From contig NZ_JABMCC010000111.1 of assembly GCF_013359905.1 (NCBI RefSeq), forward strand, positions 186,001 to 250,000: a stretch of 64,000 nt of DNA. Direction: 5' to 3'. The stretch's first letter is position 1. The number at the start of each line of letters is the position of its first letter. The stretch is from Paenibacillus taichungensis. Lineage in GTDB: Bacteria; Bacillota; Bacilli; Paenibacillales; Paenibacillaceae. The position numbers and the translations under genes were made by a program. Under the pieces are notes generated by a model. The model saw only the letters and a program-made list of their open reading frames with translations. It was not told the origin of the DNA and did no database searches. Shown here in pieces: positions 33,774-41,729 of the stretch.

Positions 33774-33846
33774 AAAGGGGCTGTTCCCGGAGTCATGAAC
33801 ATGATGGGATGCCCCTTTTATCGTTTAACGAATCGAGCACGTTCTA
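33774..33846. repeat. Dispersed repeat, copy B, with terminator hairpin
   Basis: AAAGGGGC (33774-33781) pairs with GCCCCTTT (33811-33818), with an inner TCAT-GAAC-ATGA hairpin, then GTTTAACGAATCGAGCACG. The loop AGTCATGAACATGA and the tail match copy A at 3.8 kb. It lies between convergent genes and can act as their terminator. Confidence 0.55.
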
Positions 33847-33878
33847 TTAGACGAATTTCCACAGATCCAGCGGCTCAA

Positions 33879-35510
33879 TTAAGCATTTCCGTCAGATAAT
33901 GTTTTACGGTATTCCCCCGGTGTGATGCCCTCCATTTTTTTGAACACTTTACTAAAATACTTCTCGTCCTGATAGCCGACCATCTCCGAGATTTTGGCAA
34001 TTCGTAGGGAAGGGTTCTGTAACAGCAGCTTGGCGTTATTGATTCGCAGTTTGCCCAAATACTCGGACCAGTTCAATCCGAACTGCTGTTTGAATTTGCG
34101 AGATATATACTCGCGACTCAGATAGAACCGTGCAGCAATCTGCTGCAGAGACAGGTCCTCCTGATAATGAGCATCCATATAACGTGCAATCTCACTCATT
34201 GGATCCGGTGTTGCATGATGATGTGCAGTGAGGGCCTTTCCGGCTGCGAGCAACCGCTGTTCCAGCAGGGAGCGGAGCAAGGGCAGCGATAATAGTCCGT
34301 CACGGTCCAAAGGCAACTCGGCGAATGGAATGGATTGTTCATCTATCGCTTCATCTTCATCCTTCGGTGGGGCGCCTGCGGCATCGTCGAGCCAACGGCC
34401 AATCATCCATTCCATTTCATCCATCCATTGCTGTATCTGCTCCGCTGTTATGACATCGAGCCGGGTGATGGGATCCATCCATTCTGCAACCGCATTGGAC
34501 ACGCTGGAAGCGCGCCCACTCATAGATGCCAGTCGTAAGGACTCCTCAAAGGTAGATAACCGCAGCCCTTTGTTTCCGTTGGAGGACTCCATTGTATCGT
34601 GAATGCACTGTTTCGTTTGCAAGGCATTGCGTCGCCACAACCGAATACTAGCTTCCTGATAGGCTCCCGAGGTTCCGGTAGGATAAAACTCACAGCTGGA
34701 GATACCGAAATGAAGACGGCGTTGAATGGTCTGCTCCAAACCATCGTTCACTTTTTCAAGAATGTTTTGAAGTGTCGAGCACTGACCCCAGTATAGGAGA
34801 ACCACTTCATCCGGCTGATCAAGCTGGCGGAATACGACACCTTCGGCAGGTGGGGATAACATCTCCGCACAAATATTTAGCACAGAGAATACGAGCAAAT
34901 CAGGCTGGCTGCGATACTTTGCCAAGCATTGAGCATCGAGATGGGAAAGGCTGGTGACTGCCACACTGCAACTGTCGATCTGCTTGGGCAGATTTAATTC
35001 ATCCCGCAGCCGCTGGAATTGGGTATTGTTGCTTCCGCGTCCCACGACAAGCTCTGTGAGCAGTCTGTCATGATAATGCGGACGCATCTGATTGACCACC
35101 ATGGATTGTCTTGTGGACTGCACACGAACAGCATCGTCTTCTTTCCAGGCTTCGACTGCTCTAAATAAGGAAGAATTCAGTTCGTCTGCTTCGACTGGTT
35201 TGAGCAGGTAGTCCGTACCTCCATATCGAATCGCATGTCTGACCAGTTCAAAATCATCATACCCGCTGATGACCAGTACCTTGCTGTGCGGGGCATGCAC
35301 AGATATCCATTCAAGCAGAGCCATACCATCCTTGCCAGGCATTCGCATATCGCTGAGTACAATTTGCGGTTGATGAGCCGTAATGGCAGCGACCGCTTCG
35401 TGACCATCTGCCGCTTCATACAAGGTATCAATTCCTGCGGCTTCCCATTGACCAAGCAGCTTAATCGCATCGCGGACGTGTTTTTCATCATCGACAATCA
35501 AGGCTTTCAT
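33879..35510 (-). CDS. Response regulator, receiver plus AraC-type DNA-binding domain (YesN-like)
   Basis: A 543-residue regulator. The receiver (1-120) shows KALIVDDEKHVRD, the phosphorylated Asp in IVLSDMRMPGKDG, SGYDDF and the Lys of LLKPV. A long middle part is typical of YesN. The C-terminus is an AraC helix-turn-helix pair: DLSLQQIAARFYLSREYISR and AKISEMVGYQDEKYFSKVFK. It should activate the divergent sugar ABC genes. I take the ATG with GGGAG 10 nt upstream; a GTG nine bases earlier would overlap the kinase stop (GTGA) and is possible. Confidence 0.92.
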   Translation of the reverse strand: MKALIVDDEKHVRDAIKLLGQWEAAGIDTLYEAADGHEAVAAITAHQPQIVLSDMRMPGKDGMALLEWISVHAPHSKVLVISGYDDFELVRHAIRYGGTDYLLKPVEADELNSSLFRAVEAWKEDDAVRVQSTRQSMVVNQMRPHYHDRLLTELVVGRGSNNTQFQRLRDELNLPKQIDSCSVAVTSLSHLDAQCLAKYRSQPDLLVFSVLNICAEMLSPPAEGVVFRQLDQPDEVVLLYWGQCSTLQNILEKVNDGLEQTIQRRLHFGISSCEFYPTGTSGAYQEASIRLWRRNALQTKQCIHDTMESSNGNKGLRLSTFEESLRLASMSGRASSVSNAVAEWMDPITRLDVITAEQIQQWMDEMEWMIGRWLDDAAGAPPKDEDEAIDEQSIPFAELPLDRDGLLSLPLLRSLLEQRLLAAGKALTAHHHATPDPMSEIARYMDAHYQEDLSLQQIAARFYLSREYISRKFKQQFGLNWSEYLGKLRINNAKLLLQNPSLRIAKISEMVGYQDEKYFSKVFKKMEGITPGEYRKTLSDGNA

Positions 35511-35515
35511 GTTGT

Positions 35516-37342
35516 TCACTCTCCCGCGTATATTTTGACTATGATCTGCACGCCATTCGGTTCAAGATTGCCAATCGTAAGCGTTGCATTGTATCCCGGA
35601 GGGGAGTTCAGTTGGAGTCGGCGCATCACATTACGCAGTCCAATCGAATCGCTTTCGTCCGGTTCCTGTGAGGACTCGGAAGATATAGATGCCGGATGCA
35701 ACCAACGCTGTATTTCGGACAACTTGTCTTCCGGAATGCACGGTCCGTTATTTTCCAGCCGAATCTGAATCCAATCGTCAGACGTTCGCTGACTGGATAT
35801 TCGTATCCTGCCTTTGCCAGGCCGGACATCCGCTCCATGCTTGAAGTAATTCTCAATCAAAGGCTGCAAGGTCATCCTCGGCATTTCGGCGCGCAGGGTA
35901 TCTTCGGCAAAATCCAGTTCAACCTCCAGGCGGTCACCGAACCGCTCTTTTTGTAGTTCCAGATAGAGCCGTGCATGCTCGGCTTCTTCGTTCAAAGTGA
36001 CTCTTGTCTGGTCACGCATGCTATAGCGCAGCATTTTGGATAGGGAAGAGAGCAGCACATACACCCGTTGTCCTTGCTGTTGAAGCGCAAGTGTACCGAT
36101 GGATTGCAACGTATTATACAGAAAATGGGGATGAATCTGGGCTTGCAACGCTTTGAGCTGATTCGTTTTATTCGCAATTTCAAGGCGATATTCCCGTAAA
36201 ATCAAGTTGTTCACCGTATCCATCATATCCCGGAAATGACGGGCCAGCACACCGATCTCGTCCCGACTCGTTAAACGGATATCCACATGCAGGCGTCCTG
36301 CCTGAATCTGGTTCATATAACGCATTAATTGCTTGAGCGGTCCGGTGATTCGGATCGAGATGAACAGGGTTGCCACAATGACTAATAATAGCGCAGCAAT
36401 AGCGATCATGGCATTATTCCAAGTTAAAGTGGTGGCACTCGCGTACAGCGTTTCATTTGGAATCTGTTTTACAATGGTCCAGTCTGCAAATTGGCTTCCT
36501 AACTGTTGATACACATACATTGAATGATCTTGTTCAAAATGCCCTGCAGCGGTCTGTACTGTCCCTTCACCGGAACGTGCTGAATTCAGCTCAGTCGCTG
36601 CTTCCTGCCGTAATGCATCCGTTCCGGTTACTTCCGACTTTCCTTCGAAAATGATCTGGTTCTTATTGTCGATGACATAGATCTGTTCCTTTGCTGGATC
36701 ATACAGTCTGCTGCAGATCTCGGCAATGGTATCCATATTCAAATCAATGGCGAGCACGCCCAATCGTTCTGTCGATGGCACATCCTTGATCACACGGTGA
36801 AGGGTAATCACCGTTCTTGGAGGATCATCCGCTGACGCTGCCTTGAAGCCGTAGGAATGACTAAGGTGCGCCGATTCGACCCAGATATCCGGGCTTTTTT
36901 CGTCCGATTTTCCATGAAGTGAGTCAGAGTAGGCCTGTTTGCGTTCTTCCCGCTTCGGGAAAGGATTCGCAATTAATGTCGATTGATTGGCAGCAAAAGA
37001 GTGCAGATACAGCTGGAATACATCGGGTACAGCCGAACGTATCGTCTGCAGAGTGGTGTATACCTCGGCAACTGCACGATAGTCGCCAGGGATTTTCGCC
37101 AGATTTCGCAGGAAATTCGGATCATTGTACACAGCAAGCGAAGCCCTTGCCACGTTATCCACGTAATTGTTCAGATTGGTAGACGCCTGAAAGATCAGAC
37201 GTTTGTTCTCCGCCACGGCCTGCTCACGCAGGGCGGTCTTGGTCTGGATAAACGTCATGCTGATGGATGCCAGCAGCGGGATCGTTGTGGCAATGAGCAT
37301 AAAAGCGATTAGTTTGGTACGAATGCTGTAGTATTTTGACAT
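35516..37342 (-). CDS. Sensor histidine kinase, YesM type
   Basis: A 608-residue membrane kinase. TM1 (about 12-31), an extracellular dCache-like sensor of 270 residues, TM2 (about 310-332), HAMP (ITGPLKQLMRYMNQIQAG), then the His_kinase domain with phospho-acceptor His in QIHPHFLYNTLQSIG, and an ATPase domain (PLIENYFKHG, GLRNVMRRL). This family senses extracellular sugars or oligosaccharides and signals to YesN regulators. AAGGGG lies upstream of the ATG. It is followed directly by its regulator and faces the ABC transporter genes. Confidence 0.93.
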   Translation of the reverse strand: MSKYYSIRTKLIAFMLIATTIPLLASISMTFIQTKTALREQAVAENKRLIFQASTNLNNYVDNVARASLAVYNDPNFLRNLAKIPGDYRAVAEVYTTLQTIRSAVPDVFQLYLHSFAANQSTLIANPFPKREERKQAYSDSLHGKSDEKSPDIWVESAHLSHSYGFKAASADDPPRTVITLHRVIKDVPSTERLGVLAIDLNMDTIAEICSRLYDPAKEQIYVIDNKNQIIFEGKSEVTGTDALRQEAATELNSARSGEGTVQTAAGHFEQDHSMYVYQQLGSQFADWTIVKQIPNETLYASATTLTWNNAMIAIAALLLVIVATLFISIRITGPLKQLMRYMNQIQAGRLHVDIRLTSRDEIGVLARHFRDMMDTVNNLILREYRLEIANKTNQLKALQAQIHPHFLYNTLQSIGTLALQQQGQRVYVLLSSLSKMLRYSMRDQTRVTLNEEAEHARLYLELQKERFGDRLEVELDFAEDTLRAEMPRMTLQPLIENYFKHGADVRPGKGRIRISSQRTSDDWIQIRLENNGPCIPEDKLSEIQRWLHPASISSESSQEPDESDSIGLRNVMRRLQLNSPPGYNATLTIGNLEPNGVQIIVKIYAGE

Positions 37343-37485
37343 CGTGACACCCCTTCTGGTTGCAGGTTAAGAAAGGACAATATTTTACACCCAACTGTTC
37401 ACCAGGGTCGGTGTTTCCCTGTGCGAGAATGGGGTTTAATAGAACAAGAGACCAATTTCATCCATCTATAGAAGGGGAGAACGAT

Positions 37486-38367
37486 ATGAAGCATCGCAAA
37501 TCTTCACAGCTGTTACAGCAGCTTGTGTTCGTGGGTCCCTCCATCGTCTTTTTTATTCTCATTATCGTGGTCCCTTTCCTGCTTGGCATGGTATATTCCT
37601 TTACCGACTGGAACGGGGTGTCGGCGAACATTCATTGGGTAGGATTCGACAATTTCAAGCAAATTTTTTCGAATGATCCCAAGTTTCTATCTGCGTTTTG
37701 GTTTACGGTGCGCTTCACCGTGGTTGGTGTAATTTTGACCAATGTTATCGGTTTTTTTCTGGCGTATTTCCTGACCAAGCCGCTCAAGACGAGAAACTTT
37801 CTGCGCACGATCTTTTTTATGCCTAACGTGATCGGTGGATTGTTGCTCGGCTTTATCTGGCAGTTCATATTTGTGAAAGGGTTTTCAGCAGTAGGCGACG
37901 TAACAGGTTGGTCCTTCTTCAACCTCCCTTGGTTGGGAGACGAGCCAACGGCCTTCTGGGGTATCGTCATTGTATTTGTTTGGCAGACCGCAGGGTATCT
38001 GATGGTCATCTACATCTCGTCCTTGACCAACGTATCACCTGATCTGCTGGAAGCTGCCGAAATTGATGGTGCCAGCCGCTGGCAGGTACTGCGCAGCATT
38101 ATTTTCCCGCTCATTATGCCGGGAGTCACAATCTGTCTGTTCCTTGCAATCTCCTGGTCATTCAAAATGTTTGATCTCAATCTGTCGCTGACTAAAGGCG
38201 GACCGTTTGGATCAACAGAATCGGTAGCACTGAATATTTACAATGAGGCTTTTGTGAATAATCGGTACGGCATCGGTACAGCCAAAGCACTTGTGTTCTT
38301 CGTAATCGTTGCCATTATCACCATGATTCAGGTACGTGTGACGAAGAGCAAGGAGGTGGAGGCATAG
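37486..38367 (+). CDS. Sugar ABC transporter permease (LacF/UgpA type)
   Basis: A 293-residue inner-membrane permease with six helices. The EAA loop, which docks on the ATPase, reads EAAEIDGASRWQVLRSIIFPLIMP in outline. The N-terminus (VGPSIVFFILIIVVPFLLGM) is typical of carbohydrate CUT1 permeases. ATG with GGGGAG upstream; a longer frame exists but has no site. First gene of the divergent operon, followed without a gap by the second permease. Confidence 0.92.
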   Translation: MKHRKSSQLLQQLVFVGPSIVFFILIIVVPFLLGMVYSFTDWNGVSANIHWVGFDNFKQIFSNDPKFLSAFWFTVRFTVVGVILTNVIGFFLAYFLTKPLKTRNFLRTIFFMPNVIGGLLLGFIWQFIFVKGFSAVGDVTGWSFFNLPWLGDEPTAFWGIVIVFVWQTAGYLMVIYISSLTNVSPDLLEAAEIDGASRWQVLRSIIFPLIMPGVTICLFLAISWSFKMFDLNLSLTKGGPFGSTESVALNIYNEAFVNNRYGIGTAKALVFFVIVAIITMIQVRVTKSKEVEA

Positions 38368-39204
38368 ATGGAAACGTCAAAAAATTACCGCTTCAGTACC
38401 ATTGTAACTGAGATTGTTATGGTGCTCATTGGATTATTGTTCCTGGTTCCGTTTTACTTCCTGTTTGTCAATTCGGTCAAAACATTCGGTGACCTGCTTA
38501 CCAATTCGGCCGCATGGCCGGAGGTGTTCCAATGGGGCAACTATGCAAACGCCTGGGAGAAAATCAAATTCCCTTCAGCGCTGATGAACTCGCTTATCGT
38601 CACCGTAGTCAGCAACCTGCTGCTCGTGTTGATCAGCTCCATGGCCGCCTACCGAATGGTACGCAGCGATACGCTCTTCAACCGGATTTTGTTCGGCGTG
38701 TTCATTGCCGCCATGGTGATTCCGTTTCAGTCTATCATGATTCCACTCGTTACCGTAACCAGTAATCTTGGACTGATCGACAGTCTCTTCGGACTCATCA
38801 TCTGTTATCTCGGTTTTGGCGCACCGATGTCCATCTTCCTGTTCCACGGATTCGTCAAATCGGTTCCGCTCGAAATTGAAGAGGCAGCTCGGGTGGATGG
38901 AAGCTCCGCTTACGGCGTGTTCTTCCGGATTGTATTCCCACTCATGAAGCCGATGTATGTTACCGTCATCATCCTGAATACACTCTGGATCTGGAATGAC
39001 TATCTGCTGCCATCCCTGATTCTGCAAAGCTCCAATTTGCGTACAATTCCGATTGCGACCTTTGCGCTCTTCGGACAATATACGAAGCAATGGGATCTTG
39101 CCCTGCCTGCACTGGTGCTTGGCATCATGCCAATTATCATCTTCTTCCTGCTGATGCAGAAATACATCATTCAGGGAATTACCGCGGGATCTGTTAAAGG
39201 GTAA
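38368..39204 (+). CDS. Sugar ABC transporter permease (LacG/UgpE type)
   Basis: A 278-residue permease with six helices and the EAA loop EIEEAARVDGSSAYGVFFRI. The C-terminal QKYIIQGITAGSVKG is the usual end of the CUT1 second permease. Its ATG follows the stop of the first permease directly, with GGAGG inside the upstream gene, so the two are translated together and form a heterodimer. Confidence 0.93.
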   Translation: METSKNYRFSTIVTEIVMVLIGLLFLVPFYFLFVNSVKTFGDLLTNSAAWPEVFQWGNYANAWEKIKFPSALMNSLIVTVVSNLLLVLISSMAAYRMVRSDTLFNRILFGVFIAAMVIPFQSIMIPLVTVTSNLGLIDSLFGLIICYLGFGAPMSIFLFHGFVKSVPLEIEEAARVDGSSAYGVFFRIVFPLMKPMYVTVIILNTLWIWNDYLLPSLILQSSNLRTIPIATFALFGQYTKQWDLALPALVLGIMPIIIFFLLMQKYIIQGITAGSVKG

Positions 39205-39324
39205 GTGCGGGGTAGGAGCCGCTCCGGAATCATGTGCGCTTTCGGTCGCTGCTGCTCCTTGGTGGCCCGAATAAAAAATGCAACGAAGCTGTTATACTGA
39301 AACTACTATAGGGAGAGTGTATGT

Positions 39325-40623
39325 ATGAAAAGAATGACCAAGTTGACGTTGCTTATGCTGATTGCTTTTTCTGTAATGCTTGCGGGTTGTGGCAACGGAG
39401 ATAAGAGTGGAAGTCCTGTCAACACAGACACCCAAGGTGGCGGAGAGGCTGCTGCAGGCGACAAAACGATTAAAATATTCCAGTACAAAGTCGAAATTGC
39501 GGAAGCGTTTAACCGTCTCAAAGCGGAATATGAGTCCTCCCATCCAGGAATTAAGCTGGACATTCAGACCGTGGGCGGCGGCAGTGACTACGGCGCTGCA
39601 TTGAAAGCCAAGTTCGCTGCTGGCGAGCAACCGGACATTTTCAACGTTGGTGGTTATCGTGAGCTGGACACATGGCTCGAATACCTGGAAGATCTGTCAG
39701 GTGAAGCGTGGGCAAAAGATGTGCTTGATGTTGCCAAAGAGCCGATGATCAAAGACGGCAAACTGTATGGACAGCCGCTGGCACTGGAAGGCTATGGTTT
39801 CATCTATAACAAAGATCTTTTCCAAAAAGCAGGCATCACCGAAATTCCGACGACACTGGAACAATTGGATCAGGCTGCACAGAAACTTCAAGCCGCAGGC
39901 ATTACCCCGTTCTCCAATGGATATCAGGAATGGTGGGTGCTCGGCAATCATAACGTAAACGTAGCATTTGCGAATCAGGCAGATCCGGTGAAATTTATTC
40001 AAGGTCTTAACGAAGGTACGGAGAAAATCCCTGGCAATCAGGTGTTTACGGACTGGATGAACCTGCTCGACTTGACGCTGAAATACAGCAACAAAAACCC
40101 GCTCACAACCGACTACAACACTCAGGTAACCCTGTTTGCAAGTGGGGAAGCAGCGATGATGCAGCAAGGGAACTGGACACAAGTACAAATTGATGGAATC
40201 GATCCTAATCTGAATCTGGGCATTCTGCCGATGCCAATCACGAATGAACCGAACGACAAATTGTTTGTTGGCGTACCGAACTACTGGGTAGTGAACAAGA
40301 ATTCGCAAGTGAAACCGGAAGCAAAAGAGTTTCTGGAATGGCTCGTGACATCCGATACCGGAAAACAGTATATGACCAAAGAATTCAAGTTTATCCCGGC
40401 GTTTAGTTCCATTCAGGCATCTGAAGAGGATCTGGGTGACCTCGCAACCGATATCATGAAGTACAGCCAAGAAAACAAAGCGTTAAGCTGGAACTTCAAC
40501 CGTTTCCCTGAAGGTGTTCCACAAGAATTTGGTAGCACGATTCAGGCATATGTGGCAGGCAAGTCGGACAAAAAAGCTTTGCTTGATGCATTGCAGCAAA
40601 ACTGGGATAGTCTGAAAAAATAA
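39325..40623 (+). CDS. Extracellular sugar-binding lipoprotein of the ABC importer
   Basis: A 432-residue family 1 solute-binding protein. Signal peptide with lipobox LAGC (Cys near 22), then a mature part with IKIFQYKVEIAEAFNRL, the GGSDYGAALKAKFAAGEQPDIF block and YWVVNKNS. It delivers a sugar or oligosaccharide to the two permeases just upstream. No ATPase gene is in the operon; Firmicute CUT1 importers commonly share an MsmX-type ATPase encoded elsewhere. Sugar unknown. A terminator follows at 40748. Confidence 0.93.
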   Translation: MKRMTKLTLLMLIAFSVMLAGCGNGDKSGSPVNTDTQGGGEAAAGDKTIKIFQYKVEIAEAFNRLKAEYESSHPGIKLDIQTVGGGSDYGAALKAKFAAGEQPDIFNVGGYRELDTWLEYLEDLSGEAWAKDVLDVAKEPMIKDGKLYGQPLALEGYGFIYNKDLFQKAGITEIPTTLEQLDQAAQKLQAAGITPFSNGYQEWWVLGNHNVNVAFANQADPVKFIQGLNEGTEKIPGNQVFTDWMNLLDLTLKYSNKNPLTTDYNTQVTLFASGEAAMMQQGNWTQVQIDGIDPNLNLGILPMPITNEPNDKLFVGVPNYWVVNKNSQVKPEAKEFLEWLVTSDTGKQYMTKEFKFIPAFSSIQASEEDLGDLATDIMKYSQENKALSWNFNRFPEGVPQEFGSTIQAYVAGKSDKKALLDALQQNWDSLKK

Positions 40624-40678
40624 TTACTCGGAATAGCTATCCGTATAAGTAAAATAGTGCTGTCTCATCCTTGAATGG

Positions 40679-40948
40679 TTATCCACATACTAGTATCCAC
40701 AGGCTAATGGAGCCATTCGCACATGATTTGGATGAGTCGTCAACTCAAATAGGTCAATCAGAATTGTATTCTGGTTGACCTATTTTTTAGTTTTGGGACT
40801 CCGCTAGCGCAGATCGAAAGAATAACATGAGATACTGCTCCTGAAATGTGGATAACTCCATCATATGTAGTGGCCCTATAAGTTATTTAACACAGAGTTA
40901 ATACTATATGTGGATATCCTGTGAGTACAGTGTTCTAAATGTGGACAA
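40679..40948. promoter_or_regulatory. Cluster of DnaA-box-like sites 1
   Basis: Two perfect boxes, TTATCCACA (40679-40687) and its complement TGTGGATAA (40847-40855), and three with one mismatch (40693-40701, 40909-40917, 40940-40948). Five in 270 intergenic bases is dense, and the region is not an origin by its neighbours. Confidence 0.5.
40748..40787 (+). terminator. Terminator of the sugar importer operon
   Basis: AATAGGTCAATCAGAAT and ATTCTGGTTGACCTATT form a 17-position stem with a 3-base loop, one mismatch, then T6. It lies between the DnaA-box-like sites. Confidence 0.85.
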
Positions 40949-40994
40949 GTTCGAGAAAATTGGGGCAAAGATCATCTTTTGTTAGCCACATAAC

Positions 40995-41028
40995 TTGTGT
41001 TTGTTTAACTAGTACTGTATAGTTCTAT
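40995..41028 (+). promoter_or_regulatory. tetR promoter with overlapping operator
   Basis: TTGTGT (-35, 40995-41000), 17-base spacer, TATAGT (-10, 41018-41023). CTAGTACTGTATAGTTCTAT (41009-41028) overlaps the -10 and matches 16 of 20 bases of the perfect palindrome at 41676. The predicted start of transcription falls at about 41030, the base before the ATG. Confidence 0.65.
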
Positions 41029-41030
41029 TT

Positions 41031-41651
41031 ATGACAAATCAAAAATCGATCTCAGGTTCTGTGAAATCCAAAAGTTCCAATCCGGTTAATCGGACCAAGG
41101 CAGTCGAAGTGGCTGCTCAGTTATTTTTGCGTCAGGGATACAGCTATGTCAGCATGGATGAGGTCGTGCGGGCAAGCGGGGTATCCAAATCGAATATCTA
41201 TTACCATTTCAAAAACAAGGAGGAATTGCTCCAAGCCGTGGTGCAGTACTGGATTGCCCAGTATGAATCGGAGCTCTACTTGCTGCTCAGTCAGCGTGAA
41301 CGAGAGGTCACAGAACGGATCTATTCGTTCATGGCGTTACTGTCCGCAGGCATGGAAGGGCGCGATTATAAAGGAAGTTGTCCGTTTATTACATTGTATA
41401 TGCAGACACCAGCCAGCGCACCCGAAGTGAAAGAAAACATAGCCCGTTTCTTTCGTGAGCTGCAGCCGATGATGGAAAAGCTGTTGCAGCAAGGGGTGGA
41501 TCGTGGCGAATTTCGTAAAGGGATTGAGCCGGGACCCGCGGCTGCATTATTTATCGCTGCATTCGAGGGTTCACTTGTACTCGCGGAGACTGCGCGTGAT
41601 ATAGGGATTATTGAACAATCAGCACGTACCTTTTGTCAGATGCTTCGGTAA
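41031..41651 (+). CDS. TetR/AcrR family repressor, probably leaderless
   Basis: A 206-residue repressor. The N-terminal helix-turn-helix is VSMDEVVRASGVSKSNIYYH, with FKNKEELL after it; the remaining helical part binds an unknown ligand. No ribosome binding site precedes the ATG, and the promoter predicts transcription starting at or one base before it, so the message is probably leaderless. A GTG ten codons later is the alternative. A matching palindrome lies before tetR and before the next gene, so the protein should repress both itself and the reductase-hydrolase fusion. Confidence 0.88.
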   Translation: MTNQKSISGSVKSKSSNPVNRTKAVEVAAQLFLRQGYSYVSMDEVVRASGVSKSNIYYHFKNKEELLQAVVQYWIAQYESELYLLLSQREREVTERIYSFMALLSAGMEGRDYKGSCPFITLYMQTPASAPEVKENIARFFRELQPMMEKLLQQGVDRGEFRKGIEPGPAAALFIAAFEGSLVLAETARDIGIIEQSARTFCQMLR

Positions 41652-41675
41652 ACGAAGCTCTTTTTTTGATCGAAA

Positions 41676-41695
41676 TTAGTACTATATAGTACTAA
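41676..41695. promoter_or_regulatory. Perfect 20-bp TetR operator
   Basis: TTAGTACTATATAGTACTAA is fully palindromic and lies between tetR and the fusion gene, 34 bases before the latter. It contains the same TATAGT that forms the tetR -10 element. Confidence 0.72.
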
Positions 41696-41729
41696 AATAA
41701 ATAATACTAAAAAGGGAGAGAGATTAGAA

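Larger units (their letters stand above)
40624..41030. other. Gap between the sugar importer and tetR
   Basis: No gene is evident. It holds a terminator, a cluster of five DnaA-box-like sites, and at its right end the promoter and operator of tetR. Confidence 0.55.
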
